64,000 bases of DNA from JBKECF01 sp047974375 (GCA_047974375.1 JBKECF010000031.1:25108-89107), one strand, 5' to 3'. Shown: positions 45,103 to 53,326, counted from the first letter of the stretch. Numbers and translations: made by a program. Notes: generated from the sequence alone by a model not told the origin.

Positions 45103-45305
45103 AATAGACCTATCCATCAGTGGGGAGGCTTATACCCCTACTGAGCGGCAAATTTGGTCGCATAACCAAGTTGGTTGCATAATTGAGTTGGTTGGTTGCT
45201 TACTCGAGCAATAAAGCGGAGCTTTATGACCAGAGCAGTTTACGTAGTAAACGACCAGATGCCAGCATTGAAGGTGGGTGTCTAATTCCTACCGATAAAA
45301 ATATA
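45103..45305 (+). repeat. Dispersed AATAGACC...GTCTAATTC repeat, copy C, split by ~150 bases
   Basis: The left part AATAGACCTATCCATCAGTG (45103-45122) and the right part GTCTAATTCCTACCGAT (45277-45296) match copy B, but ~150 bases lie between them. That insert has a TCAGTGGGG/CCCCTACTGA hairpin, three tandem units like TTGGTTGCATAATTGAG (45155-45210), and a palindrome GTTTACGTAGTAAAC (45238-45252) flanked by two GACCAGA words. No protein-coding frame was found. It ends 20 bases before the esterase start. Confidence 0.55.
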
Positions 45306-45321
45306 AAATAAGGAGATTAAA

Positions 45322-46287
45322 ATGATTTTAGAAAAACCAATTGAAGAATTAAAAAAGTACAAAGGAATTTCCCCAATACCTGAAGATTTCGATTTATTTT
45401 GGGATAAAAAAATCGAAGAAGTTATATCTCTTAAAGATAATTTAGTAATGAAAAAAAGAAATTATCCATCAAATAAAGTTGAAATGTTTGACTGTACATT
45501 TACAGGAAGTGGCAATGCCGAAGTTTATTTTAAGTACCTTCGCCCAACCAATGGCAAAAATAATAAAATTATGTTGTGTTTCCATGGATATTCTGGCAAT
45601 AGCGGGGATTGGGTAAATGACTTACACTACGTTTACGAAGGTTATGCTATAGCTAAATTAGACTGTAGAGGCCAAGGTGGATTGTCTGCTGATAATGGTA
45701 ATGTAAAAGGAAATACTTTAAATGGACACATTTACAGAGGTGCAATACATAATGACCCAAATAAATTATACTTTACTTCCGTTTTTATGGATACTTTGCA
45801 AATGGCAAAAATAGTTGGAAACATGGAAGAAAACAACGAAAATTATATTGTGACGACCGGAGTATCTCAAGGTGGCGCTTTATCCTTGGTGTGTGCATCA
45901 CTTTTGCCATCTGTAAAAAAATGCGTAACCATCTATCCTTTTTTATCAGACTACAAAGCCGCTTGGAATAATTTGCCATCAAACACAGCTTTTAGCGAAT
46001 TAAAAAAATATTTCAGATGTTTCGATCCAACTCATAGTAAAGAAGATGAATTTTTTCATACACTAGGTTATATCGATATAAAAAATTTAGTAAAAAGAGT
46101 AAGGGCAGATGTTTTTTTCGCTACTGGTTATGAGGATACAGTTGTTTCACCTACAACACAATATGCAGCTTTTAATAGAATAGAATCAAATAAAAAACAT
46201 ATAATATTTCCCGATTTCGGCCATGAATATTTACAAGGAATTAACGATATGACTTGTGAATTCTTTTTAGGAAATTCTTATTGTTAG
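45322..46287 (+). CDS. Acetylxylan esterase / cephalosporin-C deacetylase (AXE1, CE7-like)
   Basis: 321 residues, the usual CE7 length, no signal peptide. N-terminal PIEELKKYKGISPIPEDFDLFWDKK matches the family start. Nucleophile elbow TTGVSQGGALSL (Ser182), acid Asp272 in TGYEDTVVSP, and His301 in PDFGHEYL complete an alpha/beta-hydrolase triad. The DCRGQGG motif (~114) near the oxyanion/trimer region is also typical. The enzyme removes acetyl groups from imported xylo-oligosaccharides or similar small acetylated sugars in the cytoplasm. The SD is AAGGAG (45311-45316); the gene is monocistronic. Confidence 0.92.
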   Translation: MILEKPIEELKKYKGISPIPEDFDLFWDKKIEEVISLKDNLVMKKRNYPSNKVEMFDCTFTGSGNAEVYFKYLRPTNGKNNKIMLCFHGYSGNSGDWVNDLHYVYEGYAIAKLDCRGQGGLSADNGNVKGNTLNGHIYRGAIHNDPNKLYFTSVFMDTLQMAKIVGNMEENNENYIVTTGVSQGGALSLVCASLLPSVKKCVTIYPFLSDYKAAWNNLPSNTAFSELKKYFRCFDPTHSKEDEFFHTLGYIDIKNLVKRVRADVFFATGYEDTVVSPTTQYAAFNRIESNKKHIIFPDFGHEYLQGINDMTCEFFLGNSYC

Positions 46288-46354
46288 TTTTTTAAAAAAT
46301 ATAACATATGTTTGACTACTCTAGAGTAAACTTAAAAAAACTCAAATTTCTTGT

Positions 46355-46383
46355 TTGCAAATAAAAATATATTGTGCTATACT
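46355..46383 (+). promoter_or_regulatory. Promoter of rplS
   Basis: -35 TTGCAA (46355-46360), 17-base spacer, -10 TATACT (46378-46383). It gives a leader of ~90 bases before rplS, in which a GTTGACGGATATTCCGCTAA segment could form a small stem. Ribosomal L19 leaders are often regulatory in Firmicutes, but I cannot match this one to a known model. Confidence 0.65.
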
Positions 46384-46478
46384 CATAAATTGTATGAATA
46401 TTTTTTATACACATTATGTTGACGGATATTCCGCTAATAAAATATTAAGAATATCTATGAATGGAAGGAGGCACTTAA

Positions 46479-46835
46479 ATGAATGCCAATATTATTAAGG
46501 AAATTGAACAAGAGCAATTAAGAAGTGATATCGCCGGTTTTAACGTAGGTGATACAATTCGTGTTTATGCAAGAATTGTTGAGGGTGCAAAAGAAAGAGT
46601 TCAAATGTTTGAAGGAATTTGCATTAAAAGACAAAACGGTGGCATAAGCGAAACTTTTACAGTAAGACGTTTATCTTCTGGTATAGGTGTCGAAAAAACA
46701 TGGCCTTTACACTCACCTCGTTTAGAGAAAATTGAAGTAGTTCGTCATGGTATTGTACGCCGTGCAAAACTTAACTACTTAAGAGATAGAGTTGGTAAAG
46801 CAAGTAAAGTTAAAGAAGACATTACAAAAAGATAA
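46479..46835 (+). CDS. rplS: 50S ribosomal protein L19
   Basis: 118 residues, typical length. Conserved segments: IIKEIEQEQLRSDIAGFNVGDTI, VYARIVEGAKERVQMFEGICI, TFTVRRLSSGIGVEKTWPLHSP and VRRAKLNYLRDRVGKAS. The start at 46479 has SD GGAAGGAGG. It is followed by a terminator and lepB, rbgA in the order common to Firmicutes. Confidence 0.98.
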   Translation: MNANIIKEIEQEQLRSDIAGFNVGDTIRVYARIVEGAKERVQMFEGICIKRQNGGISETFTVRRLSSGIGVEKTWPLHSPRLEKIEVVRHGIVRRAKLNYLRDRVGKASKVKEDITKR

Positions 46836-46883
46836 CATAGCAACTCTAGTGTATAAATGAATACATTGGAATTTGCTGTGTAC

Positions 46884-46915
46884 AGGCTATCAATTATTTT
46901 GATAGCCTATTTTTG
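46884..46915 (+). terminator. Intrinsic terminator after rplS
   Basis: AGGCTATCAA (46884-46893) pairs perfectly with TTGATAGCCT (46899-46908), followed by ATTTTT. Confidence 0.93.
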
Positions 46916-46942
46916 TAAATGTGCTAAATAGAAAGGAAATTT

Positions 46943-47467
46943 ATGAAAAAAGATTTCTTATACAAACAAATAAAGGAATGGCTTATTTTTATTGTCATTT
47001 TTATTGCCATGTTTTTATTTATACGAAACTTTATAGGCTTTGCCATTATGACTAATGGCGCATCCATGGAACCGACAACACATCACGGCGATAGAGTATT
47101 AGTGGAGAAATTTTCCTATATTCTATCCAAGCCTAAGGTTAATGATATAATTGTATTTCCCTATGGCGAAAAAGCGCTTATAAAACGTATTATTGCTACA
47201 GAAAATGATATTGTAGATATTAAAGACAGATATTTTTACATTAATGACATTAAACTAGAAGATAACTTTTCCGACGAAGTACTTAACTTAGGCAACGTTA
47301 CTTTTCCTGTAACCGTTGGGGAAAATGAATATTTTGTATTAGGCGATAATAGGAATATAAGCCAAGATAGCAGATACAAAGAAGTAGGATTAATAAAAGA
47401 AAAAGACATACTAGGGAAAGCTGTATTTAGGTTTTTTCCCTTTACAAATATGGGATTTTTAAAATAA
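46943..47467 (+). CDS. lepB: Signal peptidase I
   Basis: 174 residues; one N-terminal membrane helix (residues ~12-30). Catalytic Ser41 lies in TNGASMEPT and the general base Lys81 in ALIKRIIA; the later GDNRNISQDSR motif (box E) completes the S26 family. It removes signal peptides from exported proteins such as the surface proteins in this window. SD AAAGGAAA. It starts 27 bases after the rplS terminator and 16 bases before rbgA, so it probably shares a transcript with rbgA. Confidence 0.96.
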   Translation: MKKDFLYKQIKEWLIFIVIFIAMFLFIRNFIGFAIMTNGASMEPTTHHGDRVLVEKFSYILSKPKVNDIIVFPYGEKALIKRIIATENDIVDIKDRYFYINDIKLEDNFSDEVLNLGNVTFPVTVGENEYFVLGDNRNISQDSRYKEVGLIKEKDILGKAVFRFFPFTNMGFLK

Positions 47468-47483
47468 TTAAGGAAGGTAAAAC

Positions 47484-48335
47484 ATGCATATTCAATGGTA
47501 TCCGGGTCATATGACCAAAACAAAACGTATGATGCAAGAAAATATATCTTTAGTAGATGTAGTAATAGAACTTTTAGATGCACGCATACCCTATAGCAGT
47601 AAAAACCCCGATATTGATACATTAGCAAATAACAAACATCGCATAATAGTATTAAATAAAGCTGATTTAGCCGACAAAGAACTAAACAAACAATGGGAAG
47701 AATACTTTATAAATAAAGGATTCCGTGTTATCCAAACAAATTCACAAAAGGGTCAAGGTGTTAATGAAATAGTAAATATTGCCAGAGAACAAATGGCCGA
47801 AAAAATTCAAAGACTAAAAGCTCGAGGACGTATATTCGTCCCTATTCGCGCAATGATTGTAGGTATACCAAATGTTGGCAAGTCCACTTTAATAAATCGC
47901 TATGTAAAAAAAAATATAACAAAAACAGGCGACAGACCTGGGGTTACAAAGTCTAAGCAATGGGTAAAAATAAAAAAGGATTTCGAACTTTTAGACACTC
48001 CTGGTATACTTTGGCCTAAATTCGAAGACCAAGAAGTAGGTAAAAAACTAGCTCTTACTGGAGCAATAAATGATAGTATATTAGATATTAACGAGCTTGC
48101 CCATGAATTAATAAAAAACCTTTTAGATATTAACCCAACAGCAATATCTAAAAGATACGACATACCTTTAAACTCAAATGATCCAAATGAAATTATTTAT
48201 AATATTGCGGAAAAACGAGGCTTTAAAGCAAAGGGAAATGAAATAGATATTGATAGAGCATCCATAATAATTCTAGACGAATTTCGTGGAGGTTTACTAG
48301 GAAAAATAACTTTAGAAAGACCAAATAATGAATAG
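47484..48335 (+). CDS. rbgA: Ribosome biogenesis GTPase RbgA (YlqF)
   Basis: 283 residues. N-terminal IQWYPGHMTKTKRMM is the family hallmark. G motifs are circularly permuted: G4 LNKADLAD (~50), then G1 GIPNVGKSTLINR (~127), then G3 DTPGILWP (~170). The RNA-binding C-terminal domain is present. It helps mature the 50S subunit (late assembly around L16), so pairing with rplS makes sense. The start follows lepB by 16 bases with SD GGAAGG. Its last 8 bases overlap the RNase E/G gene. Confidence 0.97.
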   Translation: MHIQWYPGHMTKTKRMMQENISLVDVVIELLDARIPYSSKNPDIDTLANNKHRIIVLNKADLADKELNKQWEEYFINKGFRVIQTNSQKGQGVNEIVNIAREQMAEKIQRLKARGRIFVPIRAMIVGIPNVGKSTLINRYVKKNITKTGDRPGVTKSKQWVKIKKDFELLDTPGILWPKFEDQEVGKKLALTGAINDSILDINELAHELIKNLLDINPTAISKRYDIPLNSNDPNEIIYNIAEKRGFKAKGNEIDIDRASIIILDEFRGGLLGKITLERPNNE

Positions 48336-49419
48336 AATACTAATAATGGAAACCAATAATATTTTAGAAATGGTATATATGCAAATGGGCGAACTATCTG
48401 ACTATAAAGTAATAAATACCAATTCTATACTAAATAATATTTATATAGGTCGTGTGGAAAAAATAATTAAAAATTCCTTTGCCTTTATAACATTAGACGG
48501 TGTTACAGGGTTTATTGATATAACAAACAAAAAAGAAAATTTTAACGCCAAAGTAGGCGATACTATATTAGTCCAAGTAACTAAAGAAGGAACCGCCATA
48601 AAAGGTCCCATGGTTACAACAGAAATAAGTTTAGTAGGCAAAAACATGATTTTACTTTATAGCAACGAAAAAATTTGCCGTATATCAAGAAAAATAACCA
48701 AAGACGAAAATCGAAATTTACTTAAGGAAATAAGTGAGGAATTTAAGCATTCTGTTATATTTAGAAGTGATATTGTATTTGATAAAGCAAGACTTTTGGA
48801 GGAATATAATTCACTGGAAGAAAAATTTGATGATATTTTAAAAAATCATCAATATGAAAGTAAAATAAAATTACTTCATAAAGAAAATCATATTGAAAAA
48901 TTTTTATACCATAGCCATGATGAAGTAAAAACATCTTCAAAAGAAATTTATAATGAGTTTAAAGATAAAACCAATATAATTTACGATGAAACGAAAGATT
49001 TATTTAGTACTGAATATATAAGCAAAAAAATTGAAGGTTTTTACTCAAAAAAAGTTTGGCTTAAATCCGGCGGTTTTATAATTATAGAAGAAACAGAAGC
49101 TTTAACAGTTATTGATGTGAACACTGGTAAAAATTCCACATCCCAAAAAGATAAAATAATAAGAAAAACTAATAGCGAAGCAGTAGAAGAAATTGCTAGG
49201 CAAATTAAATTTAGAAATATTTCTGGTATTATTATTATTGACTTCATTGGCAGCAATAACGATTATTTAATTAAACCAATGAAAATAGCAACTAAAAATG
49301 ATAGTCAAAGAGTTTTAATACATGGAATAACTACTTTAGGTTTAATGGAAATAACAAGAAAAAAAACGCTAGATAGCATATCTAAAGTTCCAATGAACTT
49401 TAGAGTTAAGCATATCTAA
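48328..49419 (+). CDS. Ribonuclease E/G family protein, short form
   Basis: 363 residues, well below the ~480 of typical RNase G. N-terminal S1-like domain (IGRVEKIIKNSFAFITL, ~40-105), then the DNase-I-like catalytic part with metal ligands Asp263 (LTVIDVNTGKNS) and Asp305 (IIIIDFIGSNN). The family's C-terminal Zn-link (CPxC) and the region after LGLMEITRKK are missing, apart from a short tail ending VPMNFRVKHI. Since the family's active dimer or tetramer uses the Zn-link, assembly must differ or the gene is 3'-truncated. It overlaps rbgA by 8 bases and sits where rnhB is found in many Firmicutes. Confidence 0.88.
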   Translation: MNRILIMETNNILEMVYMQMGELSDYKVINTNSILNNIYIGRVEKIIKNSFAFITLDGVTGFIDITNKKENFNAKVGDTILVQVTKEGTAIKGPMVTTEISLVGKNMILLYSNEKICRISRKITKDENRNLLKEISEEFKHSVIFRSDIVFDKARLLEEYNSLEEKFDDILKNHQYESKIKLLHKENHIEKFLYHSHDEVKTSSKEIYNEFKDKTNIIYDETKDLFSTEYISKKIEGFYSKKVWLKSGGFIIIEETEALTVIDVNTGKNSTSQKDKIIRKTNSEAVEEIARQIKFRNISGIIIIDFIGSNNDYLIKPMKIATKNDSQRVLIHGITTLGLMEITRKKTLDSISKVPMNFRVKHI

Positions 49420-49469
49420 AGTTCCTAACAACTCTAGAGTTCGATAACGCTTTTTTAAAAGGAGATTTT

Positions 49470-50006
49470 ATGAAAAAAATAGGAGTATTTTTAGTTGAGG
49501 GTTTTGAACCCATTGAAGCAATAGGGATTATTGATGTGTTGCGTCGTGGTAAATGCGATGTTGAAGTTATTTCCCTTACAAGAGAGTTGGAAGTAGACGG
49601 AGCTCATGGCATAAAATTAATTTGTGACAAAGTTTCCTCAAAAGAAGAATATTTTATGATGGTAATGCCTGGTGGCAAGGGCACACAAAATTATTTGAAG
49701 TGCTATGAGTTTTTAGACTATTTAAAGGAGCACAGCGAGGAAAATAAATATATAGCAGCTATTTGCGCCGCCCCAACAGTATTAGATAAACTAGGTATTT
49801 TAAAAAATAAAAAATACACTTGCTATCCATCATTAAAAAGTCAAGTAAAAACTAGTAATAACTTTTTAGAAAGTAATGTGGTGATAGATGGCCATTTAAT
49901 TACTTCTGCAGGCCCTGGAACTACATTAGAGTTCGCATTAAAAATTTTGGAAATTGTAAAGGATAAGGATGTAGCAAAAGAAGTTGCTGCAGGTCTATTA
50001 CTTTAA
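49470..50006 (+). CDS. DJ-1/PfpI family protein (putative deglycase/YajL-like)
   Basis: 178 residues. DJ-1 fold landmarks: IGVFLVEGFEPIEAIG (acidic residue ~16), MVMPGGKGTQNYL (~64-76), and the nucleophile elbow YIAAICAAPTVLDKLG with Cys99. The C-terminal LITSAGPGTTLEFALKIL is typical of the DJ-1/YajL group. Members repair glycated proteins or act as chaperones; the exact activity here is inferred only. A perfect AACTCTAGAGTT palindrome lies 30 bases upstream. SD AAAGGAGA. Confidence 0.92.
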   Translation: MKKIGVFLVEGFEPIEAIGIIDVLRRGKCDVEVISLTRELEVDGAHGIKLICDKVSSKEEYFMMVMPGGKGTQNYLKCYEFLDYLKEHSEENKYIAAICAAPTVLDKLGILKNKKYTCYPSLKSQVKTSNNFLESNVVIDGHLITSAGPGTTLEFALKILEIVKDKDVAKEVAAGLLL

Positions 50007-50029
50007 TCTATTGTCCTATGCTTTCAGCA

Positions 50030-50068
50030 GATTAATAGCCTGATTTATACTGAAACAGGCTATTAATC
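50030..50068 (+). terminator. Hairpin after the DJ-1 gene
   Basis: GATTAATAGCCTG (50030-50042) pairs perfectly with CAGGCTATTAATC (50056-50068), 13-base loop. No good T-tract follows on the plus strand, so it may be a weak terminator or RNA stabiliser. Confidence 0.75.
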
Positions 50069-50085
50069 TATAGAAGAAAAAAACA

Positions 50086-50115
50086 TTGACAAACAAAGGG
50101 TTTACACGTTAGAAT
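50086..50115 (+). promoter_or_regulatory. Promoter of tRNA-Arg
   Basis: -35 TTGACA (50086-50091), 18-base spacer, -10 TAGAAT (50110-50115). Transcription would begin ~27 bases before the tRNA. Confidence 0.82.
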
Positions 50116-50148
50116 TGTTTATATGCATTTTTAACTTCTATATATTAC

Positions 50149-50222
50149 GTTTCAGTAGCTCAGCTGGATAGAGCACCGCCCTCCTAAGGCGGGTGTCGGA
50201 GGTTCAAATCCTCTCTGGAACA
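50149..50222 (+). tRNA. tRNA-Arg (anticodon CCU)
   Basis: A 74-base cloverleaf: acceptor GTTTCAG/CTGGAAC, D arm with AGCTCAGCTGGATAGAGC, anticodon stem CCGCC/GGCGG with loop CTCCTAA (anticodon CCT, reads AGG), T arm GGAGGTTCAAATCCTCT. No CCA is encoded; the discriminator base is A. It decodes the AGG arginine codon. It is followed by its own terminator and stands at the edge of the ars region. Confidence 0.96.
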
Positions 50223-50226
50223 TTTT

Positions 50227-50277
50227 AAAAACGCTTTTATCTAGACTACTTTTAGTCTTAGAGTAAAAGCGTTTTTT
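50227..50277. terminator. Terminator between tRNA-Arg and arsA
   Basis: AAACGCTTTTA pairs with TAAAAGCGTTT, with an inner GACTA/TAGTC pair, and is followed by a run of seven T residues. The A-rich 5' flank suggests it also ends the arsA transcript from the other strand. Confidence 0.88.
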
Positions 50278-50279
50278 TG

Positions 50280-52016
50280 TTATAAGTGTCTTAGGTTATT
50301 CCCTTTAATATTTTCAGCATTCCAACCAATTAATGCAAAATGATTGTTGGTTCTTTCATAAACCTTGTTTATCCACTCTATTTCATTGCTTGATTTCGCT
50401 TTTAATATTTTATTAGTTGTACCCGAAGAATGTAGAGAAGAATTAATTACCCACCAATTACTATTTATCCCTGCTCTATGCAAATCATCCTCTAAGCGTA
50501 TTGCCTCATAAATAGGTGTCGCTTCAGCTAAAGAAACGATAATAACAGCAGTTTCATTTTTGTTACGAAGTCTAGGAAGTAAGTTTTTCACACTTTCCGG
50601 AATATCTCCTTGAGTTCTTTCAATTTCTTTGTGATAGCTTTGGGTTGCATCCAGTAGCAGCAAAGTGTGACCTGTTGGTGCAGTATCAATTACAACAACT
50701 TGATTATTTGCTTTTTCTACTATTTCAGCAAAAGCTCTAAAAACTGCAATTTCCTGAGTACAAGGCGAATTTAAATCTTCTTCTACATAGGCAATATCCT
50801 CTTCAGACATTGTTTCTCTAGCTTTATTCAAAACTTCTTCTTGGTACTTATGAAGTTCCTTTTCCTCATCAATATAGCTCATTGAAATATTAGATGCTTC
50901 ATCTAATACAAACTTTAAATGTGCGGCTGGGTCTGTAGTTGCTAAATGAACTTTTTTCCCTCTATCAGACAAACCTAATGCAATAGTTGCAGCTATAGTA
51001 GTTTTACCAACTCCACCTTTACCCATAGTAAAAATTACTTTTTTATTTTCATGAGCAAGATGGTCAATTACTTGTTGTATGGAAGTAATTTTTGTAGAAT
51101 GCAAGTTTCCCTCTTTAATGGTGTAACGATCTTCCTTTAATAAGGCTCTTACATTGTCCACGCCCGTAACATTATACGCTCTTAGGGGAATATAATAAGT
51201 TGCTATTTTGGAAAGTTCTTTCGGCATACCCTTTAATGCTAGTTGTTGTTTGTCATATAAGCTTTTTGAAATTTCATCGTCAAAATCATCTAACATTCCA
51301 TTAATTACCATACTTTGGTTTTTCACACCAATGTCATACAGCTCATTTGAAGCCCTTTTAGCCTCTTTTAAAGGTGCTTCTTCTGGTCGTGACACAAGTA
51401 TAAGTGTAGTTTGTTGTGAGTCAGATAATGTTTCTACAGCTTTTTTATAAATACCCTTTTTATCTTCAAGCCCAGATAATTGCCCTAAACATGAAGCCCC
51501 ATGAGTACTATCACTAATGAAGTTACTCCATGCAGATGGCAATTGTAGCATACGTAGTGTATGACCTGTTGGCGCTGTATCAAAAATTATATTGTCATAT
51601 TCTTTTTCTATCTCTGGATTCGTTATAAAGTTTGAGAATTCATTAAATGCAGCAATTTCTACAGTACAGGAACCAGATAATTGCTCTTCCATATTTGCTA
51701 GAACGGAATCCGGTAATTTCCCACGATATGGGGCTATTACCACTTCTTTATAATCTTCTGCAGCTTTTATAGGGTCCAGATTTGCAACAACTAAACCCTT
51801 AACTTCTTTAATCGGCGTTCCCTTACTATTTAACTCCGTTTCAAATACATCTTGTAAATTTGACGCTGGGTCCGTGCTTACAAGCAATACCTTTTTACCA
51901 TTATCAGCAAGAGTTACAGCAGTGGCACAAGCTGTTGATGTTTTTCCAACTCCACCTTTACCTGTAAAAAATAAATATTTAGTTAAGTTTATTTTACTTA
52001 AATCAAATTGTTTCAA
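50280..52016 (-). CDS. arsA: ArsA arsenical pump ATPase (two-domain)
   Basis: 578 residues with two homologous halves. Walker A motifs are GKGGVGKTS (19-27) and GKGGVGKTT (~330); each half has a DTAPTGHT switch segment (~150 and ~447). Metal-site Cys regions are SGSCTVEIAAF (~112) in the first half and SPCTQEIAVF (~420) in the second, the usual A1/A2 arrangement for As(III)/Sb(III). It normally drives the ArsB/Acr3 pump, which is absent from this window. SD AGGAGA lies before the start; it is last in arsRCDA, 12 bases after arsD. Confidence 0.97.
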   Translation of the reverse strand: MKQFDLSKINLTKYLFFTGKGGVGKTSTACATAVTLADNGKKVLLVSTDPASNLQDVFETELNSKGTPIKEVKGLVVANLDPIKAAEDYKEVVIAPYRGKLPDSVLANMEEQLSGSCTVEIAAFNEFSNFITNPEIEKEYDNIIFDTAPTGHTLRMLQLPSAWSNFISDSTHGASCLGQLSGLEDKKGIYKKAVETLSDSQQTTLILVSRPEEAPLKEAKRASNELYDIGVKNQSMVINGMLDDFDDEISKSLYDKQQLALKGMPKELSKIATYYIPLRAYNVTGVDNVRALLKEDRYTIKEGNLHSTKITSIQQVIDHLAHENKKVIFTMGKGGVGKTTIAATIALGLSDRGKKVHLATTDPAAHLKFVLDEASNISMSYIDEEKELHKYQEEVLNKARETMSEEDIAYVEEDLNSPCTQEIAVFRAFAEIVEKANNQVVVIDTAPTGHTLLLLDATQSYHKEIERTQGDIPESVKNLLPRLRNKNETAVIIVSLAEATPIYEAIRLEDDLHRAGINSNWWVINSSLHSSGTTNKILKAKSSNEIEWINKVYERTNNHFALIGWNAENIKGNNLRHL

Positions 52017-52028
52017 AATAATTTTCTC

Positions 52029-52412
52029 CTAACAGCAACCTTCGCTACTACAACTACATCCACCAGATTCCTTTATTTCCACTTCTTGGCTTTCAGTTAA
52101 AAAATTTGCAGGTATTTCAAGTAGGGATTGAATTTCCTCATTGGTTGGATATCTTCCAGTTATAATTATTTTTCCTTCCAATACAACTGCCGGCAACCCT
52201 TCAACACCTTTTTCACTTAAGTGCTTGTTTATAACTTTATTCTCTATAAACTCCATAGGTGCCATATTCAAGTTAAATCTATCTATTATCACATTATGTT
52301 TCTTTAGAGCATTTAATTCAGCTGAAATTCTCAACAATTCTGGATCAACCCCAACTCCACAAACTCCCGTTTCACAGCATAAAGCCGGTTCAAAAATAAT
52401 CATTTTTTTCAT
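52029..52412 (-). CDS. arsD: ArsD arsenic metallochaperone
   Basis: 127 residues. N-terminal metal site EPALCCETGVCG has Cys12, Cys13, Cys18, the triad needed to hand As(III) to ArsA. The C-terminus carries extra Cys (GGCSCSSEGCC, 119-127), like the vicinal pairs of the classical R773 protein. A thioredoxin-like fold follows family data (LPAVVLEGKIIITGRYP). It sits 12 bases before arsC's end in transcription order and is followed by arsA, its known partner. The ArsD-ArsA pair therefore appears complete. Confidence 0.96.
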   Translation of the reverse strand: MKKMIIFEPALCCETGVCGVGVDPELLRISAELNALKKHNVIIDRFNLNMAPMEFIENKVINKHLSEKGVEGLPAVVLEGKIIITGRYPTNEEIQSLLEIPANFLTESQEVEIKESGGCSCSSEGCC

Positions 52413-52424
52413 AGTAATTTCTCC

Positions 52425-52835
52425 TTATATTTTAATTGTATTATTCTCTATTCGTTGTTTTAAATCTAATATTTTATTTTCAATTAATTTTGCTGCATCC
52501 ACAAAGTCTTTATGTTCTTTACCATTTGGGTCCTCTAATCTCCAATCTTCTCGGTAACTGCACTTTACGTAAGGGCAATTCACATTACATCCCATAGTAA
52601 TAATAATGTCCAGCTCTGGTAAGTCCTTTACTAATTTTGAATACCGTCCAGACATATCATATCCATACAACTCATTTATTGTCTTTACAGCCTCCTGACT
52701 TATTTGAGGAACAACTTCTGTTCCTGCAGAATAACTTTCAAATACATCATTTGCGTATAGGCGTCCTAATGCCTCAGCCATTTGACTACGACATGAATTA
52801 TGCACACAAATAAATCCAACTTTAGGTTTTAACAT
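52425..52835 (-). CDS. arsC: Arsenate reductase, LMW-phosphatase (thioredoxin-linked) type
   Basis: 136 residues from the ATG at 52835, fixed by SD GTAGGAGGT; a longer frame upstream is not supported. The phosphatase-like loop is C10-VHNSC15-RS (CX5R), and three further Cys (83, 87, 92) in MGCNVNCPYVKC are positioned for the disulfide relay of the S. aureus-type enzymes. Other landmarks are SYSAGTEV and WRLEDPNGK, with the acid Asp. It reduces arsenate to arsenite, which ArsD/ArsA then bind. It lies between arsR and arsD on one transcript. Confidence 0.94.
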   Translation of the reverse strand: MLKPKVGFICVHNSCRSQMAEALGRLYANDVFESYSAGTEVVPQISQEAVKTINELYGYDMSGRYSKLVKDLPELDIIITMGCNVNCPYVKCSYREDWRLEDPNGKEHKDFVDAAKLIENKILDLKQRIENNTIKI

Positions 52836-52953
52836 ACTCTTACCTCCTACTCTTGTTACACATACTCTTGAATAAAATTGATAACCCCTTCCCTCGAAGA
52901 AATACATCGATAACTATCTATGCGTTATATTAAAAATTAACTGATGACTGTAT

Positions 52954-53253
52954 CTATTTACAAATACAATCATCAGTGTTTGTAAGAATATTATGTAGAA
53001 ATAACTCTAAGTCATCTATGGTATTTTGATTTAATGTATACATCATGTTTTTTCCAGCCTTTCTACAGTCGACTAAATTACACGTACATAAAATCTTCAT
53101 ATGATGGGATAGCGTAGGCTGAGTAATGTTAAATTTTTCCAATATTTCACAACCGCATAGCTCTCCACAAGAAAGCATTTCTAGTATCATCATTCTGTTT
53201 ACATCTGAAATAGCTTTAACTATTCCTACATACTTAACATATTTATCCGTCAT
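52954..53253 (-). CDS. arsR: ArsR-family metalloregulatory repressor
   Basis: 99 residues. Winged helix with recognition helix FNITQPTLSHHMKILCTCNLV (~41-61). Metal-binding Cys at 29, 33 and 35 (SCGELCGCEIL), the ELCxC type of As(III)-responsive sensors. A wing-like KNMMYTLN follows. It probably binds the promoter at 53281-53320 and releases DNA when arsenite binds, switching on arsRCDA. It is the first gene of the operon; the start is near GAGGTAAAGGC. Confidence 0.94.
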   Translation of the reverse strand: MTDKYVKYVGIVKAISDVNRMMILEMLSCGELCGCEILEKFNITQPTLSHHMKILCTCNLVDCRKAGKNMMYTLNQNTIDDLELFLHNILTNTDDCICK

Positions 53254-53280
53254 GCCTTTACCTCATTTCATATTGACGAT

Positions 53281-53320
53281 TATCTATATGTAATATAAAC
53301 CATACATAGATATTTGTCAA
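53281..53320 (-). promoter_or_regulatory. arsR operon promoter and likely ArsR operator
   Basis: On the minus strand: -35 TTGACA (53320-53315), 17-base spacer, -10 TATATT (53297-53292). An imperfect inverted repeat, TATCTAT (53306-53312 read on minus) ... ATAGATA (53281-53287 read on minus), spans the spacer and -10 region, the right place for an ArsR-type operator. The transcript would start ~30 bases before arsR. Confidence 0.8.
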
Positions 53321-53326
53321 TGCATT

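Noticed and set aside
45148..45255. CRISPR array
   Set aside because: Units are contiguous, variable and only three; there are no unique spacers of constant length and no cas genes in the window.
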